Positions 12,588 to 32,021 of a stretch of 64,000 nt of DNA are shown here, one piece after another; the stretch's first letter is position 1; every line of letters begins with the position of its first letter. The DNA is from Flaccisagitta enflata. Its lineage: Eukaryota > Chaetognatha > Sagittoidea > Aphragmophora. Under the pieces are notes generated by a model. That model did not search any database. It was not told the origin of the DNA and saw nothing but the letters and a program-made list of their open reading frames with translations. The stretch spans positions 16,120,001-16,184,000 of the forward strand of contig OZ231127.1 in the NCBI GenBank assembly GCA_965153355.1. The letters are read 5' to 3'. A program made the position numbers and the translations under genes.

Positions 12588-13720
12588 ATGGGCTTCTTTA
12601 AATTTTCCACCTCCGCAAATGACCTCATCTTCAAGGGCGTTTCATTTATGAATGATGCAGGTAATGGTGATAGTTATTGTAGTGGTAACTAACTCTAATA
12701 CTATGTAGCAGCTAATTACCATGGAAATTTTGTTTTGATAAACATTTCCACTAATGTCGTTTTCACGCCTCACGTCATGTCTTGGTGCCTAGATCAACTC
12801 CAAATCTACATTCCAAAAAGAAAAAAGACTATAATCATGCAAAAAAAAAAAAAACAAAACAAAACATGAAAAGTGCTTGAAAATAACTTTAGGTCTGAGT
12901 AACCATATTGAGCCCATCCTAATAAACATGTAGCTATGTTGTCGGGTTTGCCAATCGGAGTTTCCTACTCAACAAGAGCACTAAGTGCATATAGTTGTTA
13001 GTACGTACATCAAAAGAATGACATGTACACCGCAATATTTTTCTCAAGGTGCCACGTTTGGAGTGTGCGCGCTCGTGTTCGTCATGTCTGTTGGGTTTGA
13101 ATGGTTGAAAGCTTACATGGCCACATTCCGACGGTATCAAAGCCAAGCTGTCAATTGCCATGGACAGAAACATCCAGGTACTCATGTCATGTTGGAGACG
13201 TAACCATCAACAGGGCTGGATACACGACCGATTAGCAGTCGCTTGCGAATGGGCAGGGGCAGTAATGCTCTGAAAGTAGCTACCAAATACAGACAGACGG
13301 ACCTACGGAACTACTGATTTTCGACGATCTCTTCCGAATAAGAATCACAATTTCCCAATGCAACAGATTCTCGTGTGCCCAGTACCTCTGAAGATGAGAT
13401 GCGCGTTCCAAGATGTAATCCGGAAAATGTCATCCTCATCAAATACAAGATATTGGAAACCCTGCTCTACATGGTAAATAAGGGAAAAATGAGTTGCTAC
13501 GTTTTACTGTTGGGCATGCCTAAAAAGCGGGTGTGCATTTGCAGCGCGCATTTCACTATCACTCTATGAACACTAATACATTTTGTCATTCTCACTGCAG
13601 GTTCAAATAGTAATGGCGTACATTTTGATGTTGGTTGTGATGGACTACAATGCATATTACCTCGTGGCAACAGCTGTTGGCTTCGGGTTGGGACATCACG
13701 TTTGTAGATTAAAGTCGTAA
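12588..13720 (+). CDS. Ctr-type copper transporter (SLC31 family), complete, 142 aa
   Basis: Trimeric membrane transporter for Cu(I). Four exons: 12588-12660, 13049-13177, 13367-13473, 13601-13720. Lengths 73, 129, 107 and 120 nt keep frame throughout; all introns are GT..AG. TM1 is GVCALVFVMSVGFEWLKAY. TM2 holds the copper-selectivity MxxxM motif (M-L-V-V-M, followed by DYN). TM3 has the GxxxG packing motif (G-F-G-L-G). The N-terminus is short, MGFFKFSTSANDLIF, without the Met/His-rich ectodomain of CTR1; total length is like human SLC31A2 (143 aa). The start is the ATG giving that length; an upstream coding exon is not excluded. The C-terminus ends ..HHVCRLKS, so a single Cys with adjacent His residues may stand in for the usual HCH tail. 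AATAAA lies at 13934. Convergent with HECTD2. Confidence 0.9.
13211..13366 (+). mobile_element. Head fragment of the subterminal-repeat family in a transporter intron
   Basis: 'ggctggatacacgaccg' followed by GTCGCTTGCG and 'aatgggcaggggcagt' matches the long-form head. A 'cagacagacggac' remnant follows, with no tail. It occupies most of the 189-bp intron between transporter exons 2 and 3. Confidence 0.6.
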
Positions 13721-13933
13721 TTCTAAAATTTACAAAGCAACTTTCAAAGTAACTTTTGTAAGATCCGTTCCCTAATTATATTTGTTTACATCCTCTGACT
13801 TATTGATTTGGACCTGTCGAGTGGAATTTTGACTCTTTGTCCTGGTATCTGTAGCACCTGTGTTGCAGTTGTGATAATTTCATTGATTAATTGCTGTCAC
13901 TCAAACTAGTTTTCTCCTCAAATACAAAAAGAA

Positions 13934-13939
13934 AATAAA
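13934..13939 (+). promoter_or_regulatory. Poly(A) signal of the copper transporter
   Basis: AATAAA hexamer 214 nt after the stop codon, the first clear one downstream. Position and strand fit the transporter transcript. Confidence 0.5.
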
Positions 13940-14814
13940 GCGAATTTTATGATTTGTGAGGGATCAGTTTAATGCAAAGGAAAGAAAGTTAGTTACATCT
14001 AAACAGCAAAAGGTTCAAAGGTAAGTGATGGGGCTTGGGTTCTGCTGAGACTTTTTAAAAATTTAAGACTTACCCTACTGAAACTAGAAATCATCAAGAA
14101 AAGGAATCTCTCGCATGAAAAAGCAGCAGGTTCCAGTCGTTAGTTGGACGTGCAGAAGAACAAATAGAATTGATATGCTCTGGAAATGGACATCCAGAAA
14201 ACATTTGATGTAAAGAATGGACTAGAAAAGAGATTTTGTTAAATCATGCATAAAAATGCATAATACGAGTAGTGAGATCATCAGGTATTAAGTATCAAGT
14301 TTGAAGTTGTGAGATCAATAGAGGTAAAAAATCATGAAATTCATTTGGCACAGCAATTACTGGCAAGATGTCAGTGGAAAGACACAAATTTTAAAATGGC
14401 GGTGAAGCCTAAGAATGCAGAGATTCTCATTTAAGTATGGCATGGGACAACAGGACAATAGGTTCATCTCAGGGGAAGATCCAATGGATGATATGGTAGG
14501 TATGAGGAATGTACATGAGGGCACAATTCAACATGCACATCTGCCACACTTCTTGTTATTTGAATGTTCCACGAATAGCTGAAAATTATGGATCATTCTC
14601 GCTGTTGCTTTGTATCGGTTGAGGGGCTCTTTGGTAAGGTTTATGGTGGATTTTTAATAATTGTGAGCATAGTGGTTAAAGGTCTGTATCATCAGTAAGA
14701 GATTCTTAGGCTCTTTGTTCTTGTTCTTGTTTGTGGTTGAATAGTAATGTTGTCCAACGTTCAGAGACTACACTAATCGGCAGGAAAGCGGGAAAAGCAC
14801 GCCTAAAACATTTT
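13940..14814. other. Intergenic stretch between convergent genes
   Basis: Must contain the 3' UTR of HECTD2 (minus strand, stop at 14815). No ORF of note, no tRNA-like fold and no repeat recognised. Confidence 0.4.
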
Positions 14815-20919
<6,105 letters not shown>

Positions 20920-21031
20920 CTAAGAGATGATCGGGTGTGGAGACAGTCTCATGAATTCGCCTTTAATGCCGGTTTGGTATATACTAGCCAATTACAGCTT
21001 CACTTATTCATTTTCGTCTAAATGCTAATTA

Positions 21032-21591
21032 CAGTATGTTTCATCTCGACTGTAACATTTCATGACAATGTAGCTCCAAAAGTATTAAAGATAATTCAAT
21101 TCTGTAAAAATATCTGAAGATAATACTTTAGCATTTAATGTTCATCAATTGCTAGGATTTTTTGAAAAAAATTGGACGCTTTTATCACATAGCTAGCTAG
21201 ATCATACAAAGTAAAAAACATTATTTTATTCTTTATATTTCTTAGGTATATATCAATAGGCTTCTTTTCTTTTTCATTATTTACAAACTACAAAAAAATT
21301 TCTCTCATTTAAGACCAATCTGGTATCAGTAGCTAAAACTGTTTGAAAATAAGAGCAATTTAAGGAAAGACAGTATAACTAGCAAAATAGTAAAATATCC
21401 TTTTTTTGCAATGCATATTTTCCAGCTCATAATGTTTTTAAAGGCTGATATTTCTTAAAAAAGTTCTAGGAATTATGGATAACAAAATGCTACAGTATTA
21501 TCCTCCAGATGTTTTTTACAGAATTGAATTATCTTTATTACTTTTGGAGCTACACCGTCATGAAATGTTACAGTCGAGATGAAACATACTG
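21032..21591. mobile_element. TA-flanked inverted-repeat element, 560 bp, arms about 110 bp
   Basis: The left end CAGTATGTTTCATCTCGACTG mirrors the right end; both are flanked by TA (21030-21031, 21592-21593). Complementarity runs through 'taacatttcatgac' and 'aagataattcaattctgta'. A Tc1/mariner-type terminus; no transposase. Just upstream of the first HECTD2 exon recognised. Confidence 0.85.
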
Positions 21592-22260
21592 TAGCACAGC
21601 TTAAACCAAAAATATTTCTAGTTTCTGTTTTTTTTTTCTGTTTTCTAAAGGCAAATGATTTGAAGCTATCTGCAATGCATGTAGATATGAGAAACAACCA
21701 TCATTGGTCTAAAGGCAAAATTCTCTTTTTTATTTCTGTTTAATTTTTTTTTTAATGATTTGTCTAAAGGCAAATGATCTGAAGATATCTGCAATCCATA
21801 CGGATATTAGAAACGACTATCACATTTGTAGATGACTTAAGTCGCATAAACATAGAAATTTAGGTTTAAAGTTGATAGCAAAAGGATGCGGGGGAGGGGG
21901 GGTATGGGGGGTGTTACAATTTTGGTCATAGTCATTATTCATTCTGCGCCAAAAATGCCAGAACAAAGAACGTCAATAATTCTTTCGTTTAATCCAAATT
22001 TGAATAAAAAGATCATTACAAAACAAGTGGCTTGATCGGTAAAAGGAAAAAAGGAAAAAAAAAACAATAACAAAAAAAAAAAGAAAAAAAAAAAGTCAAA
22101 CTTTCCTCGAGTGATTTATCATTACGCAAAACGCGCGGCCTTTTTTCTGTGTTCTTTTAAAAGCGATAAGAATTTGAAGAAAATAAAAAAAGTAATTGGT
22201 AGAAAGAAAATCAAGAAGAGAGGAAAATGGATGGGACGGGGAAGAGGAGATGCCTTTAAC

Positions 22261-22427
22261 TGTTGTTGTCGTTGTCGTTGTTGTCGTTGTCGTTGTCATT
22301 GTCGTTGTCATTGTTGTTGTTATTTGTTGTTGTTGTTGTTGCTGTTGTTGTTGCTGTTGTTGTTGTTGTTGTTGTTGTTATTGTTGGTTGTTATTTATTT
22401 ATTTGTTGTTGTTGTTGTTGTTATTGC

Positions 22428-22458
<31 letters not shown>

Positions 22459-22560
22459 ATTTATTTATTGTTGTTGTTGTTATTTGTTGTTGTTGTTGTT
22501 GTTATTTGTTGTTGTTGTTGTTGTTGTTGTTGTCGCTGCCATTGCATTGCAGTTGTCGTT
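22261..22560. repeat. Degenerate (TTG)n microsatellite with TTA and GTC interruptions
   Basis: Interrupted TTG array with short 'ttatttattta' islands. All ORFs over it are repeat translations. The surrounding 21.6-23.0 kb shows no gene. Confidence 0.9.
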
Positions 22561-23039
22561 GAAACGAGATGTATCAGGACAAAAATATGACTGTTTTTTC
22601 ATTTTCCTATTTGCTTCGATAAAGTTTGAGAAAATTGAACTCTATGATGGACCATAAAGGCCATTATGGTCCCGAACGTGGTTCGAGCATTTTTGTAAGT
22701 ATCGAATTACGAATTTTCTTATCTTTCTTTTCCTTATCATACCAGAGTTTTGTCCAAGCCGCGCTCCTCGTGACTTAATGTGTTTACAATTCTCCAGTCA
22801 TAAACTTTTAGTTGTGTGATGATGGACGTAAAACTGTGACTGACTACCCCAGTGCAACGGATCCTGGGGTAATGGAAATCGGGGTAATGGAAATCCGTGG
22901 TCCATGTAAATCAATTCACCTTACTTTTTTTTGATTGGCAACAATAGGAAATCATTTGGTAACGGTGGCAAAAGAAGAAAATGTACAAAATATGTTTGTC
23001 TTTGTTTTACATCCATGCAATAAAAAAAATATAGCCAAA

Positions 23040-24590
23040 TCCATGGCCATTTGAAAGCTCTTTGAAAGATTTTCAAATAGCAGCCCAAAAGGCAGTAAGT
23101 GGTCAGCAGTACCCGTGCCCTGCTTGAGTGAAAGGAAGTGATGAAGGTTGAGGAGGGCATTGGGCAGCAGCCCGAAGGAGACAAAGTCCTGTAGAACACC
23201 GGGGGAATCTGTCCGTCCGTCCATCCGTTTGTCCGTCCGTCCGTCCTGTTTGCCTTCCTTCTGTCCAGGATGCCCTGTTATTCAAATTTTCATTGAATAT
23301 CAAGGAGAACTGACAAAAGGTCGCCCAAGGGCAATATGTGGTCAGCGATACCCGTTGCCCTGCTTTGAGTGATTGTGAATTGGAAAGAGGGGAAGCAGGG
23401 CAGCGGCCCCGAAGGGGACAAAGTCCTGTAGAACACAGGGGGACTTTCGTTCGTCCTGCCTGAAGAAGTGGATGAGATGCTATAGAGGGCTGACTGAAGG
23501 CCTTCAAGAGCCTAAACTGAGGTCTAAGAAGGCTGATGTAAGGCCAGAGAATGTCAATTTGAAGCTTGAGAGGGCTGACTTGAGGCTTGAGAGCGCTGGA
23601 TTAAGGCTTGAAAGGCCAGAGGATTGACTTGAAGCCTGAAAGCAATAAATTGAGGCTTAGATGGCTGATTTGAGGCCTGAGAAGCCTAATTTGAGGCCTG
23701 AGAGGCCAGGTTGGAGGACTGAGAGGCTGGATTTGAGCCTAGAGACCAGATTGAGGCCTGAGAGGTCCAGGTTTGCGGGGTCTGAAAGGTTGAATTTGAG
23801 GCCTGAGAGGCCAGATTTGGGGACTGAGATGCTGGATTTGAGGCCTGAGAGGCTGGGTTAGGGGCCCCGGAGGCCAGATTTGAGGCCTGAGAGGCCAGAT
23901 TTGAGGCCTGAGGCTTGATGAGGGGATGGACGAACGAGCGAGGCAGCCGAACAAACAAACAAGCAGACGGACAAGCAGTCCCCCTGTGTTCTACAGGACT
24001 TCGTCCCCTTAGGGGCCGCTGCCAAAGGCAGAATATATGGCAATATGGTACCCTTGCCATTTTTGTATAGTTTGTAAGTTAAGTTGAGGCAGGAGCAGGC
24101 CAGGATCTGGGTCTCTGAGGCCAGAATCTGGGTCTCAGAGACCAATTTCTTCAGTTTCTGAGGTCAGGATTTGGTCCTCTGAGGCTAGGATTTAGGTCTT
24201 TTAGGCCAGCACCTAGGTCTTGGAGGTCAGAATCTGGGTCCCAAAGGTCAGGATCTGGGTCTCTAAGGCTTGGATGTGGGTTTTTGGAGCCAGAATCTAA
24301 GGGGCCAAGATGATAGAATTAAGGGGCCAAGATGATAGAACTTTGGCCAGAATTCAGGTCTTCTAGCCAGATAAGGCCCATTTTACCTGGTCTCAGGCCA
24401 TTTTGCCTGAATTTGGCCAATTTTGGGCGGATTTGGACCATTTTTGGTTGGGTCACACAGTTTTGATTGGGCCCCAAAGGAGACGAAGCCGGTGGGGGCG
24501 GACGGACGGACGGACGGACGGACGGACAGATTCCCCCTGTGTTCTACAGGACTTCGTCTCCTTCGAAAGCTCTTTGAAAGATTTTCAAAA
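23040..24590. mobile_element. Nested pair of GCGGCCCC-type elements with about 21-bp minisatellite core
   Basis: Outer ends: 'gcagcccgaaggagac' with 'cctgtagaacac' near 23166-23200, mirrored near 24525-24565. Inner element, about 23320-24060: 'gtggtcagcgatacccg', then GCAGCGGCCCCGAAGGGG and CCTGTAGAACACAGG, mirrored at 23980-24025. The core (about 23500-23915) is a degenerate repeat of 'gatttgaggcctgagaggcca'; a related degenerate array covers 24070-24330. Outer flanks carry 'gaaagctctttgaaag' in the same orientation. No protein encoded. Confidence 0.75.
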
Positions 24591-24689
24591 AAGGACCTTG
24601 CTGGCTGTCCTAACTTTAATGGTTTAGAAGTGATATTAGGATGAAGAAGGGGTGGTCAGAATGTCAAAATTGGTTGCGACGGGAATAAA

Positions 24690-24930
24690 AATAAGGCCAA
24701 CACCAATAAGTCGCGTGCGGGACATAGTTAACTTAAGATGACTTAAATTGACTTTAAATGACTCAAGACGACCTGAAATGACTTAAGATGACTAAAGAAG
24801 AATCAAAATGACTTAAATGACTGAATTGACCTGATTGACTTAAGTGACTTGATATAACTTGATATGACTTGAAATGACTTATAATGACTTAGAATGTCTC
24901 AGAATGACTTATAATGACTTGCAATGGCAT
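24690..24930. repeat. Element head followed by 'agatgactta' minisatellite
   Basis: 'aaggccaacaccaataa' plus GTCGCGTGCG is the same head variant as the reverse-strand element at 41886-43699. It is followed by a short degenerate 'atgactta' array that also resembles that element's core. No tail is seen, so this is probably a truncated relative. Confidence 0.65.
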
Positions 24931-24949
24931 TTGGGAAGGAGCTGTGCCA

Positions 24950-25285
24950 CAGGCCACCAAATCCCACCCTGATGGGAAATAAGCCCCTAACGACACTTTA
25001 TATCGCTCAAGCCACCTACACAGACCACCAAATCCCCCCCTGATGGGAAAATAAGCCCCTATGACACTTTATCCCGCTCAAGCCACCTACACAGACCACC
25101 AAATCACCCTGATGGGAAAATAAGCCCTAACTGACACTTTATCCCGCTCCAAGCCACGCTGTTACACAGACCACCAAATCCCACCCTGATGGAAATAAGC
25201 CCCTAACGACACTTTATCCCGCTCAAGCCACCTACACAGACCACCAAATCCCACCTGATGGGAAATAAGCCCCTAACTTTGAGTA
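24950..25285. repeat. About 70-bp minisatellite, five copies
   Basis: The unit contains 'accaccaaatccc', 'ccctgatggg', 'aataagccc', 'cgacactttat' and 'cccgctcaagcca'. The same unit in opposite orientation forms the array at 51860-52230. Confidence 0.85.
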
Positions 25286-25855
25286 AGAAAAGTGGAATAT
25301 CCTCTTAATCTGAAGGTTTACATGAATAGATATACTTTTTGACCATTATACACATGAAATGCTCCTGCCTAAATAAGATTTTGATGAGTGCCTCTGAAGT
25401 TGACCTTTCAGTCCCTGGACTCTAACTCTGAACGTAAAGTTGTGTTTGTCAGTCATAAATCGTTTTTATATTTGTACTCATTATAAATTACAAACAAAAA
25501 AACGACAATTCTAGTTAGCAAAAGTCGCGAGAGAAAACGAATCTCCGTCGAACAAACCCAAGAAAGCCTAGATTAGTGGTGATTTACGCCTGTCGTGAGT
25601 CTAGACACTTCCGGGGGCGAGTTTTTTTCAGAACGCGTTTCACTTTTAACTCTATGAAGTAAAACAACAAGATCCTTACCTACACTCGGAGACGGTGATT
25701 ACAATTTCGAGATTGTTGACTTGCGTCACTTGAAAAATGCCCGACCTAAAAATCAAATCGATTTTAAGAAAAAAACTCTCCGAGCTCACAAACCATGGTT
25801 CCATTCAAAAGTTTTCTGTATTTGAATCCAAACTAAACTCGTTCCCGCTCCACTG

Positions 25856-28181
25856 ATGAAGTTGAAGATGCCAGAAGGAAAATGGTTTTGTCACGAGTAC
25901 GTTGAAATGGAGATCAAGGATGAGGCAGGTAAGACATGCTTTGTCAGCATGGAAAAAGGTCAGCGGGGAATCTTAGCACAGTTAGCGCCAACGAAGATAT
26001 GGTGACCAAATGGCGCAAATCGTCGGCCAATCGAAGTGAGAAAGAAGAACGAGTCAAGTTTCAACCGCAATTGTGCTTAGACATGACCAACATCAACTTC
26101 ATCACCACCAAGAGCGTGGTGACCGTCGACGAGTTTCTCGATATTGACGAGAAGAATTACACTATCAACCCAAATTATCATCTACTCAAAAGCAATTGCA
26201 AGTTGTTTGTGAGAGATGCAAGGAATCAACTTGACTTGATGGCGGGAAGCACAGAGATTAAATTCGCTTTGCCTGGTTCAGGGGGTGAAAAAGTCACCAT
26301 CGATGATCCTAAAGTGATTCAGCATCTGGAGCACATGTATGCCAACTTGACCAGTCTTGTTGAGATCCCGGAAGTTGAGGAGCAGTTCATCGCTTATGTT
26401 AGAGAAACTCATCTTCAAGAAGGCATCGATTACGATACGAGACAACATGACATCGAAACTCTCAAATTTCATCAGAAAATGTATTCTTTTGTACTAAAAA
26501 TCGTGAGGAATTGGTCAAGAGCGCAAGGCAACAACCACGCGTCAGGACAGCCTTGGCGTGTGGTGCTTAACAACATAGCACCTGACCGGGTAAAATCAGC
26601 CCTGCAATCAGCCTCGATGCCATTGCTAAACGTCGAAAGCATTTCCGATTTCTGGAAAGAGTCATTTGATATTTTGGTTTTTGCGCCAGAAATTGGCTGC
26701 GTCATCATCGATTTTGACAAAAAAGGTAAGACGGCGAAAAGCTCCTATACCTCACTTATCGCCAAGAAGGATATGCTGGCGGAGTTGGGCGACGTTGACA
26801 CTGACATCAAATTTCTCAGATGACTTCTTTGAAAAGTGCAAGAACGAAGTGAGAGAAAAGCTAAATGACACAAGGGTCAGCTGGAGAGGGCAAAAGATGA
26901 ATTGAAAATGCAACAATTAGAGGCTAAGCATTTTATTGCTAAGTTAGTTATGCTCAATCGACTTGAGAATGACAGCATGCTGCTTCATGACAAACTAGGA
27001 AGGCAAGAGTGGGGGAATGCCGCCATGTTTACGGAGGAGCAGCATCGCGCCGTGGAAATGGCTCGATCAGCATTTAAAGAGGGCAAGCCACTTCACCTAC
27101 TAGGTAATTATATGTCTTTGTTCTTTCCCCCTGCTTTAGATGACGTGTGTGTCTTATACAATCATGAGAACTAATTCATTATTGTTATTTATTGTATGAA
27201 TTTAATCCAAGCACAATCTTAACCCATTGAACAATTGCTGATTGCATTTAATATAATAATATAAATATAAAATTTAAGCTATCAAAGGAAGCAAGCTTTT
27301 TACGACTTGCTCTTCGAGATGATAGCTGTTCCGTCGGAAAAATGTTGGAAGAAGGTTTCAAATACTAATAAATGCGGTAACAATGGCCAAAAAAAAAAAA
27401 AAAACCGGACATGGCGGTTTTTGATGCCTTTGACCGGCTCAGTCTCAATGAAAATACAAAAAATCAGTGACCGTTTGAAAGGTCTTCGAAAGTTCTTCAA
27501 ATCTCGACCAAGCAGAAAGTTTTAGCTCAAATCGTTAAGAAATGGCAACAGTTTGAAGTGAGCATCACCATAATCTGTCAATAGAAGGAATTCTGTACTT
27601 GTAATTCTGTCTTTAAAAGCATATAAAACATATCTGACAAAAGGAAACTAAGAAAAATTTAAGAGAAAATGAAAATACAACTCATTATCTACAAAATGGC
27701 GCCAAGCAGACATTTTTGAGTCAATCCGTTTAGAAATGGTAATCAAATAAAGACATTTAGTCCATGAATTCAAGTTAGAAAAAAACGTCATATCTGACAG
27801 ATTTCAATGTGATACTCGTTTTCCAAATTACCATAACTTCTACAGTTTTTAAGTTAGAATTTCGTTCAACGACTCAAATCGAAGATTTTTCTAAGCACTT
27901 TAAAATGGTCATAGATTTTATGTACTTTTTCAAAAGCAGCACCAAGTTATGATAGAAATAAGCAGTGTCCGTTTTTTTTTTGCCACTGTTTTAACGAAAA
28001 ATGACAATTTCAAATGACTTTAAAAAGTAATTTTAGATACTGTTTCTTGAGTTCACAATTGTCCACTGGTTAATTGAATGCCGTATATACAAATAGTCTC
28101 CATGGAGGGTTATTGTTACCGTGTTATTTAAGCTGTCGTTGTTGTTGTTATTATTGTTATTGTTATTGTTATTGTTATTGC

Positions 28182-28261
<80 letters not shown>

Positions 28262-29936
28262 CAATTTTCAAAGTGGAGGCATGGTATGTTCAGAAGTCCA
28301 GGTTGATGCCTTTGAAAAAATGGCCATTAGCAGCCCTACTCCCACGACATCCTATGGCTGCAGTCTTTGTAGATCTTGAGCTTTACTTTGTCTAATTATC
28401 GTGATCAACGTTGTGGCCGATGCCACTGGTCTTTACTTTATCTTTACTTTATCTTTACTTTACTTTACTTTATCTTTACTTTATCTTTACTTTATCTTTA
28501 CTTTATCTTTACTTTATCTTTACTTTATCTTTACTTTATCTTTACTTTATCTTTACTTTATCTTTACTTTATCTTTACTTTATCTTAACTTTACCTTTAC
28601 TTTATCTTCACTTTTTCATTACAAATGAACCGGTCTCGCAATATGGACAATAAATGTTCTAAATATTTTAAATGTTCTCTCTCTCTAATGACGAGTTTTG
28701 AAATTTTTCATGTCCCAATTCCGTCCTTTTACACAGCAACTGGGCCTCCGGGCGCAGGTAAGACTCTCGTTCTGTTCGAGATGGCGCGAGAATACGTGAG
28801 GATTGTCAAAGACGAGCACAAGACAGTCCTTATCGGGATCAATCCACTCCACACCGTGTTGACTCGTCATCTCCAACGCCGCATCGAAGAAGATGAACAA
28901 ATGCGAGGAAGAGTGGTGGTGGGGAGACCAGATCAGGACCGCACTTGGCTTGACCGTGACTTGATTCTTGTGGATGAGTATCTTACTACGTCAGTTAAGT
29001 ATCTTCCTACGTCAGTTTGTCCACTGCAGTGTCTCGTCTTATTTTCCTCATCTCAGCAAGTCGTGATGAAGGTCAAACGGACATTTCCTAGTCGAGGATT
29101 CAAATTCAAATACATTCACTTTTCTCATTCCCTAAGAGCAACAGCCAAGCTAACCGAGTTTGTCGCGGGTCTTCAAGAGACACTGATTATGCCTCTCACT
29201 ATCTTGCCCTCGGTTGGAGTGGCAATCGAAGGTTCGGCTGTTGATGTTGTCAGAATTTCTACTCCCTGGGATGAGAAACGAAACTTCATGAAAACAACGA
29301 CTAACAGGTCGCCCAAGGGCAATATGTGGTCAGCGATACCCGTTGCCCTGCTTTGAGTGATTGTGAATTGGAGTGAGGGGAAGCAGGGCAGCGGCCCCGA
29401 AGGGGACAAAGTCCTGTAGAACACAGGGGGACTTTCGTTCGTCCTACCTGAAGAAGTGGATGAGATGCTATAGAGGGCTGACTTGAGGCTTGAGAGAGCT
29501 GGATTAAGGCTTGAAAGGTCAGAGGACTGATTTGAAGCCTGAGAGCAATAAATTGAGGCTTAGATAGCTGATTTGAGGCCTGAGAGGCCTAATTTGAGGC
29601 CTGAGAGGCCAGGTTTGAGGCCTGAGAAGCCTTATTTGATGCCTAAGAGGCCAGGTTTGAGGCCTAACAGGCTGGATTTGAGGCCCGAGAGGCCAGATTC
29701 GAGGTCTCAGAGGCCAGATTTGGGGCTTGAGGGGCCTAATGGGGGGGGGACGCACGAACAAACGCACGAACGAAAGTCCCCCTGTGTTCTACAGGACTTC
29801 GTCCCTTTTGGGCCGCTGCCCAAAAAGCTTAGAGGTAGGTCACAGAAGATTATGCAAAGGGCTTCATTACTACTCACAGCTACTGACTTATTCATTGAGT
29901 GCTCACATTACCATCATCAAGTGCATCATCTTCAGT

Positions 29937-29989
<53 letters not shown>

Positions 29990-30019
29990 TGTGTCTGTCG
30001 TCATTGTCATCAGCATCAG

Positions 30020-30100
<81 letters not shown>

Positions 30101-30277
30101 AATCATCATTATCATCATCACCATCACCATCACCATCACCATCACCATCACCATCATCATCATCATCGTCATCATCATCATCATCATCATCATCATCAGC
30201 ATCATCATTATCATGTTCCTCATCATAATGCTATGGTCATTCTCATCATTATTATCATCATTATTATCGTCATTATT

Positions 30278-30324
<47 letters not shown>

Positions 30325-30376
30325 TATCGTCACCATCATCACCATCACAATCACCACCACCATTATCATCATCATC

Positions 30377-30421
<45 letters not shown>

Positions 30422-31922
30422 GTCATCATCATCATCATCTTCATCATCAATATCATCATTATTATGTTCCTCATCATAATGCTATGGTCATTCTCATCAT
30501 CATTTGTATCAACAATATGATTTTCAATTTAGTAATCTTACCCAGCAAGGTCGATCAACAGCAAATTTGATCATCAGTATCACCGTTGCTGTCATAATCA
30601 TTATAACAATCTTGTTTACCTTGATCCAGGGGACCAGGGCTGCAAGTAATTGAGTTTGGAGATGGGAAAAAAAAGAAAATTTGTTGAATATATAACGTTT
30701 GTCGGTACCAAATCATAAAAACTGGTTAGTAAAACACAATTAAACACTATTCAAACCTTAACTACAATGGTTTATTGCTCTATGGGGAAGAAAATCATAG
30801 ATTTTAAAACGCGATGCGACGCGTCGCAGGGAAGAAAATCAAAGGCAAGAGGGGGGATCAAAAACGACTCAATTTTTTACACCCCTGCCTTGATAATTAG
30901 CCTCACCATCGACAATAACACTGTCCTTTTTGGGCAGCGGCCCCAAAGGGCCGATGTCCTGTAGGACACAGGGGTGAATTTCCATACGCCCGTCCGTACG
31001 TCCGTCCGTCCGTCCGTACGTACGTCCCCCCCAATCCTGCAAATTCTCATTGGATAACATGGGAAATTGTCAAAATGCACACTTCCCATTGAATAACATG
31101 GAAAATTTACAAATAAGCAAAAAAATGCATGTTTCCCATTGAATAACATGGAAAATTGATGAAAACTAAGAAAAATGTAAAATTCCCATTGAATAACATG
31201 GCAAATTGACAAGAAATGGAAAAAATGCAACATTCCCATTGAATATCATGGAAAATTGCTACTAACGCCTCAAATATGCCCTCTCAGGACGTATGGAAAT
31301 TCACCCCTGTGTCCTACAGGACATCGGCCCTTTGGGGCCGCTGCCCTGCTCTCACTCCACTTCTTTAGCTAATCACTCCAAGCAGGGCATCGGGTACCGC
31401 TGACCATGTGCGATCCTTGGATGACTTGTTATATAATCTTACATGGAATGGACATAACCGAAATATTTCGAGTAAAATTGAAGCTGCGGCTTTGATAAAG
31501 AGTTGTAATTTTGCAGCATGTCTTCGTCCATTCCTTTCCTAATCAGCGCTTCACCGAAAGTGCCTTTAGAAGCGTGTCCTCTGCGGTGGGGTGCGTGCTA
31601 GTATTGGTCCTTGCTCATTGGAAGATGAGGGAAGAGATCGAAATGCAGTTGCAATGTCTCGGCATTCGAGAGGACTTCAAATTTATTGACCTAGACCTGT
31701 CTCTTGCTATGGACTGCCAAGGAGCTCAATGGCCCGCCGCTGCCATCGTTATTGACGGATCATCTTTCATTTCCAGTTTTTCCACTGCGATGATTTTTCA
31801 ATCAATTTTAACAACTGCAACGCGCGCGACGACGTCTCTACTCTTTATCTATCATGATACCAAGAGGCCTATGAAAGGTAACTTGTGCAATCGTTATCTT
31901 TTGTTACTATTTCTCTATCATT

Positions 31923-32021
<99 letters not shown>

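Noticed and set aside
25680-25746. Minus-strand segment with good splice borders ('ttttag' and 'gtaagg') open for 22 codons
   Set aside because: It does not resemble the HECTD2 N-terminus and its phase does not fit the exon starting at 20919; the plus strand is also open here.
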